From: Bacillota bacterium
GTDB lineage: Bacteria; Bacillota; Clostridia; Acetivibrionales; JAKOSZ01
Direction: 5' to 3'
DNA: 7,456 nt
NCBI GenBank assembly: GCA_029776555.1
Contig: JAKOSZ010000394.1
Span: 1-7,456, forward strand
Of this stretch, positions 6,454 to 7,456 are shown in pieces (position 1 is the stretch's first letter; the number at the start of each line of letters is the position of its first letter). The translations under genes were made by a program, and so were the position numbers. The notes beneath the pieces are model-generated. The model had not been told where the DNA came from. It searched no databases and saw only the letters and a list, made by a program, of their open reading frames with translations.

Positions 6454-7096
6454 GCCGATTCTCCTCCTCCTCCTCATAAAAGGCTTTCCTGAAAGTATAA
6501 ATGAAAAGGTCAAGCTCTTTCAGCCAGTGCCGGTATTTCTCCATGCTTATGTCCTCGCTTTTTAACTTGGCCGCCTCGGTGTTGGAATAGCCTTCCATTG
6601 CCCAGATGATGATGGATACAACCTTCTCCGGGTCAAAGCCTTTTCTTATTTTGCCATAATCTATATTTTCAAAGATTTTCGAATATGCTCCGGATTTTTG
6701 GCTGTCAAAGTCCTCCTTTATCAACTCCCTGATCTCCTCGTCCGTTTCCCTGGCATACGCGTTGAGGAGAAAGGCGAAAAGGCTGGGGTACTTGCGGTAG
6801 AGGCTCATTTTAAGCATAAAGATGCCTTTCAGGCGCTCAAGGATGTCGGGGTTTGACAGGTCAACCTTTGCCCAGATCTCTTTTGCCAGGGTGTCGCAGG
6901 CGTATTTGTACACGTATTGAAAAAGCTGCCTCTTGGAGCCGAAGTACTGGAAAAGGGCCCCTTTTGATATTCCCGCGTTCTTCGCTATCGCGTCCGTCGA
7001 CGCGTTCTTAAACTGCCTCAAGGAAAACTCCTCCAGGGCCGAGTTTATGATCCGCAGGCGCTTTTCCTCGCTCAATGCCTCAAACTTGTCGAACAC
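6437..7096 (-). CDS. TetR-family transcriptional regulator
   Basis: A 219-residue regulator. Residues 10-55 form the N-terminal DNA-binding domain, with helix-turn-helix TDAIAKNAGISKGALFQYFGSK at 34-55 in the characteristic TetR pattern. The rest (about 60-205) is helical and aromatic-rich, as expected for ligand binding and dimerisation, and is too variable to name a ligand. The start is GTG 7096, with GAAAGGAGA (7105-7113) about nine bases upstream; no alternative start keeps the DNA-binding domain. The tail EEEEENRHGQGD is encoded by repeated GAG codons that double as the ribosome binding site of the ATPase gene. A perfect inverted repeat beside its own promoter suggests that it represses the whole operon until an inducer, perhaps the exported compound, binds. 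Confidence 0.93.
   Translation of the reverse strand: MFDKFEALSEEKRLRIINSALEEFSLRQFKNASTDAIAKNAGISKGALFQYFGSKRQLFQYVYKYACDTLAKEIWAKVDLSNPDILERLKGIFMLKMSLYRKYPSLFAFLLNAYARETDEEIRELIKEDFDSQKSGAYSKIFENIDYGKIRKGFDPEKVVSIIIWAMEGYSNTEAAKLKSEDISMEKYRHWLKELDLFIYTFRKAFYEEEEENRHGQGD
6461..6474 (-). promoter_or_regulatory. Repeated ribosome binding site of the ATPase gene, inside the regulator gene
   Basis: Read on the minus strand, this is four to five tandem GGA/GAG units ending seven bases before ATG 6453. Several overlapping Shine-Dalgarno registers are available. In the regulator frame the same bases encode the Glu run at residues 208-212. Confidence 0.8.
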
Positions 7097-7121
7097 CCGG
7101 AAATTCTCCTTTCAACGAAAA

Positions 7122-7140
7122 TGACTGACTCGGTCAGTCA
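7122..7140. promoter_or_regulatory. Probable TetR operator
   Basis: TGACTGAC (7122-7129) and GTCAGTCA (7133-7140) are perfect inverted arms around a TCG centre, a 19-bp site of the form often bound by TetR-family dimers. It begins two bases downstream of the -10 box and covers the expected transcription start near 7136, between the promoter and the GTG start of the regulator. Binding there would block RNA polymerase and give autorepression of the exporter operon. Confidence 0.85.
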
Positions 7141-7142
7141 AT

Positions 7143-7171
7143 ATTATATCCTTCCCGGCTGTAAAAGTCAA
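7143..7171 (-). promoter_or_regulatory. Sigma-A promoter of the TetR-ABC exporter operon
   Basis: On the minus strand the -35 box TTGACT (7166-7171, five of six consensus bases) is separated by exactly 17 bases from a perfect TATAAT -10 box (7143-7148). This is the strongest promoter in the window. It drives the regulator, ATPase and both permeases; no other promoter is seen between these genes, which overlap or are separated by at most 16 bases. Confidence 0.9.
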
Positions 7172-7206
7172 CGGCGGAAAGATTGCCCCGAGAGGTAAGA
7201 AAAGCG

Positions 7207-7266
7207 GACGCCTGCACCCGGGACGGGGATGGAAAAGGCAGGCGCCTGCTCCTGGGAAGGGGATGG
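7207..7266. repeat. Two-copy imperfect direct repeat with a 12-bp palindrome
   Basis: A 26-base unit at 7207-7232 recurs at 7241-7266 with 22 of 26 bases identical (34-base period). Both copies contain CGCCTGC and end GGGGATGG. At the start of the second copy GCAGGCGCCTGC (7238-7249) is a perfect palindrome. The repeat lies upstream of the exporter promoter; whether it binds a protein is unknown. Confidence 0.6.
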
Positions 7267-7280
7267 GGATTTGGGCCGGG
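7254..7280 (+). other. Canonical G-quadruplex motif
   Basis: Four G tracts (7254-7256, 7259-7262, 7265-7268, 7273-7275) are joined by loops of 2, 2 and 4 bases, with a fifth GGG at 7278-7280. This meets the usual sequence rule for an intramolecular quadruplex. It sits about 80 bases upstream of the -35 box of the exporter operon. Folding is a prediction from the pattern only. Confidence 0.5.
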
Positions 7281-7456
7281 AAAGCTGAGGCGTTTTGGGA
7301 GGAGAGGCAGTGAAACGGGCTTTGGACAGGATAAAAGATGCCTGTCATTAATTTAAACAAGTGACGCGGAAAAGGGAGACAGGGTTTTGCATGTCTTAAA
7401 CGGACGGCGTTTGGCCTTACAAGGGGCTAAAGGCAGGCAAGAGGACTCCAGGCAGC

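Larger units (their letters stand above)
7172..7456. other. Gene-free upstream flank of the exporter operon
   Basis: No reading frame here has both a ribosome binding site and recognisable protein content. Besides the direct repeat and G-rich motif it holds a 6-bp inverted repeat GACAGG/CCTGTC (7325-7330 with 7341-7346, ten-base loop) followed by an AT-rich patch (7347-7357). The last 80 bases to the window edge show nothing recognisable; a gene could start beyond the edge. Confidence 0.5.

Noticed and set aside
5695..6492. Plus-strand open frame of 265 codons opposite the ATPase gene.
   Set aside because: The minus strand encodes a full ABC ATPase with all motifs; the opposite frame has no recognisable domain and no good ribosome binding site.
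7325..7346. Terminator or operator at the GACAGG/CCTGTC inverted repeat.
   Set aside because: The stem is six pairs with a ten-base loop and no T run, and there is no neighbouring gene to assign it to.
7112..7360. Minus-strand open frame of 82 codons across the promoter and operator of the exporter operon.
   Set aside because: It overlaps the operator and promoter, is Pro-rich with low complexity, and lacks a ribosome binding site.

Overview
The window looks like part of a chromosome from a Gram-positive, probably clostridial (Bacillota), saccharolytic bacterium. This is inferred from strong AGGAGG-type ribosome binding sites before nearly every gene, use of ATG, GTG and TTG starts, a near-consensus sigma-A promoter, tight gene packing and the protein families present. 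Base composition is roughly balanced. No phage, IS, CRISPR, tRNA or rRNA signal was seen.

Left part, plus strand. The window opens with the last codons of an unrecognised gene (1-116). A gene-free stretch follows, dominated by a strikingly purine-rich, degenerate hexanucleotide array (about 146-478), and then a GC-rich hairpin just upstream of a cytoplasmic GH43 glycosidase gene (587-1567). A TTGACA promoter at 1580-1608 lies in the next gap and probably drives a second plus-strand unit: a small five-helix EamA/DMT transporter (1831-2247), an RpiB/LacA/LacB-type sugar-phosphate isomerase reading frame broken by one in-frame TAA (2307-2804), and an ADP-ribosylglycohydrolase-family protein with a TTG start (2858-3847). 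The isomerase beside the glycohydrolase suggests salvage of ribosyl or similar pentosyl compounds. If the TAA is real, the isomerase step is lost or depends on readthrough.

Middle. A 13-bp stem-loop with T-rich flanks (3865-3897) separates converging transcription units and probably terminates both.

Right part, minus strand. A compact four-gene operon reads leftward from a strong promoter (7143-7171): a TetR-family regulator (GTG start), an ABC ATPase, and two paralogous ABC-2-type permeases, each 265 residues. A perfect 8-3-8 inverted repeat (7122-7140) lies just downstream of the -10 box, where a bound TetR repressor would block transcription of its own operon. The ATPase ribosome binding site is built from the repeated Glu codons at the 3' end of the regulator gene, so the first two genes overlap. 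The set resembles BcrAB-type or other ABC-2 exporters; the cargo cannot be read from the sequence.

Far right (7172-7456). No convincing gene. It holds a two-copy 26-bp direct repeat, a 12-bp palindrome and a canonical G-quadruplex motif.

Most of the window is ordinary accessory-metabolism and export content. The points most worth a second look are the broken isomerase frame within a possible ribosyl-salvage cassette, the hexanucleotide array, and the long untranslated leader before the DMT gene.
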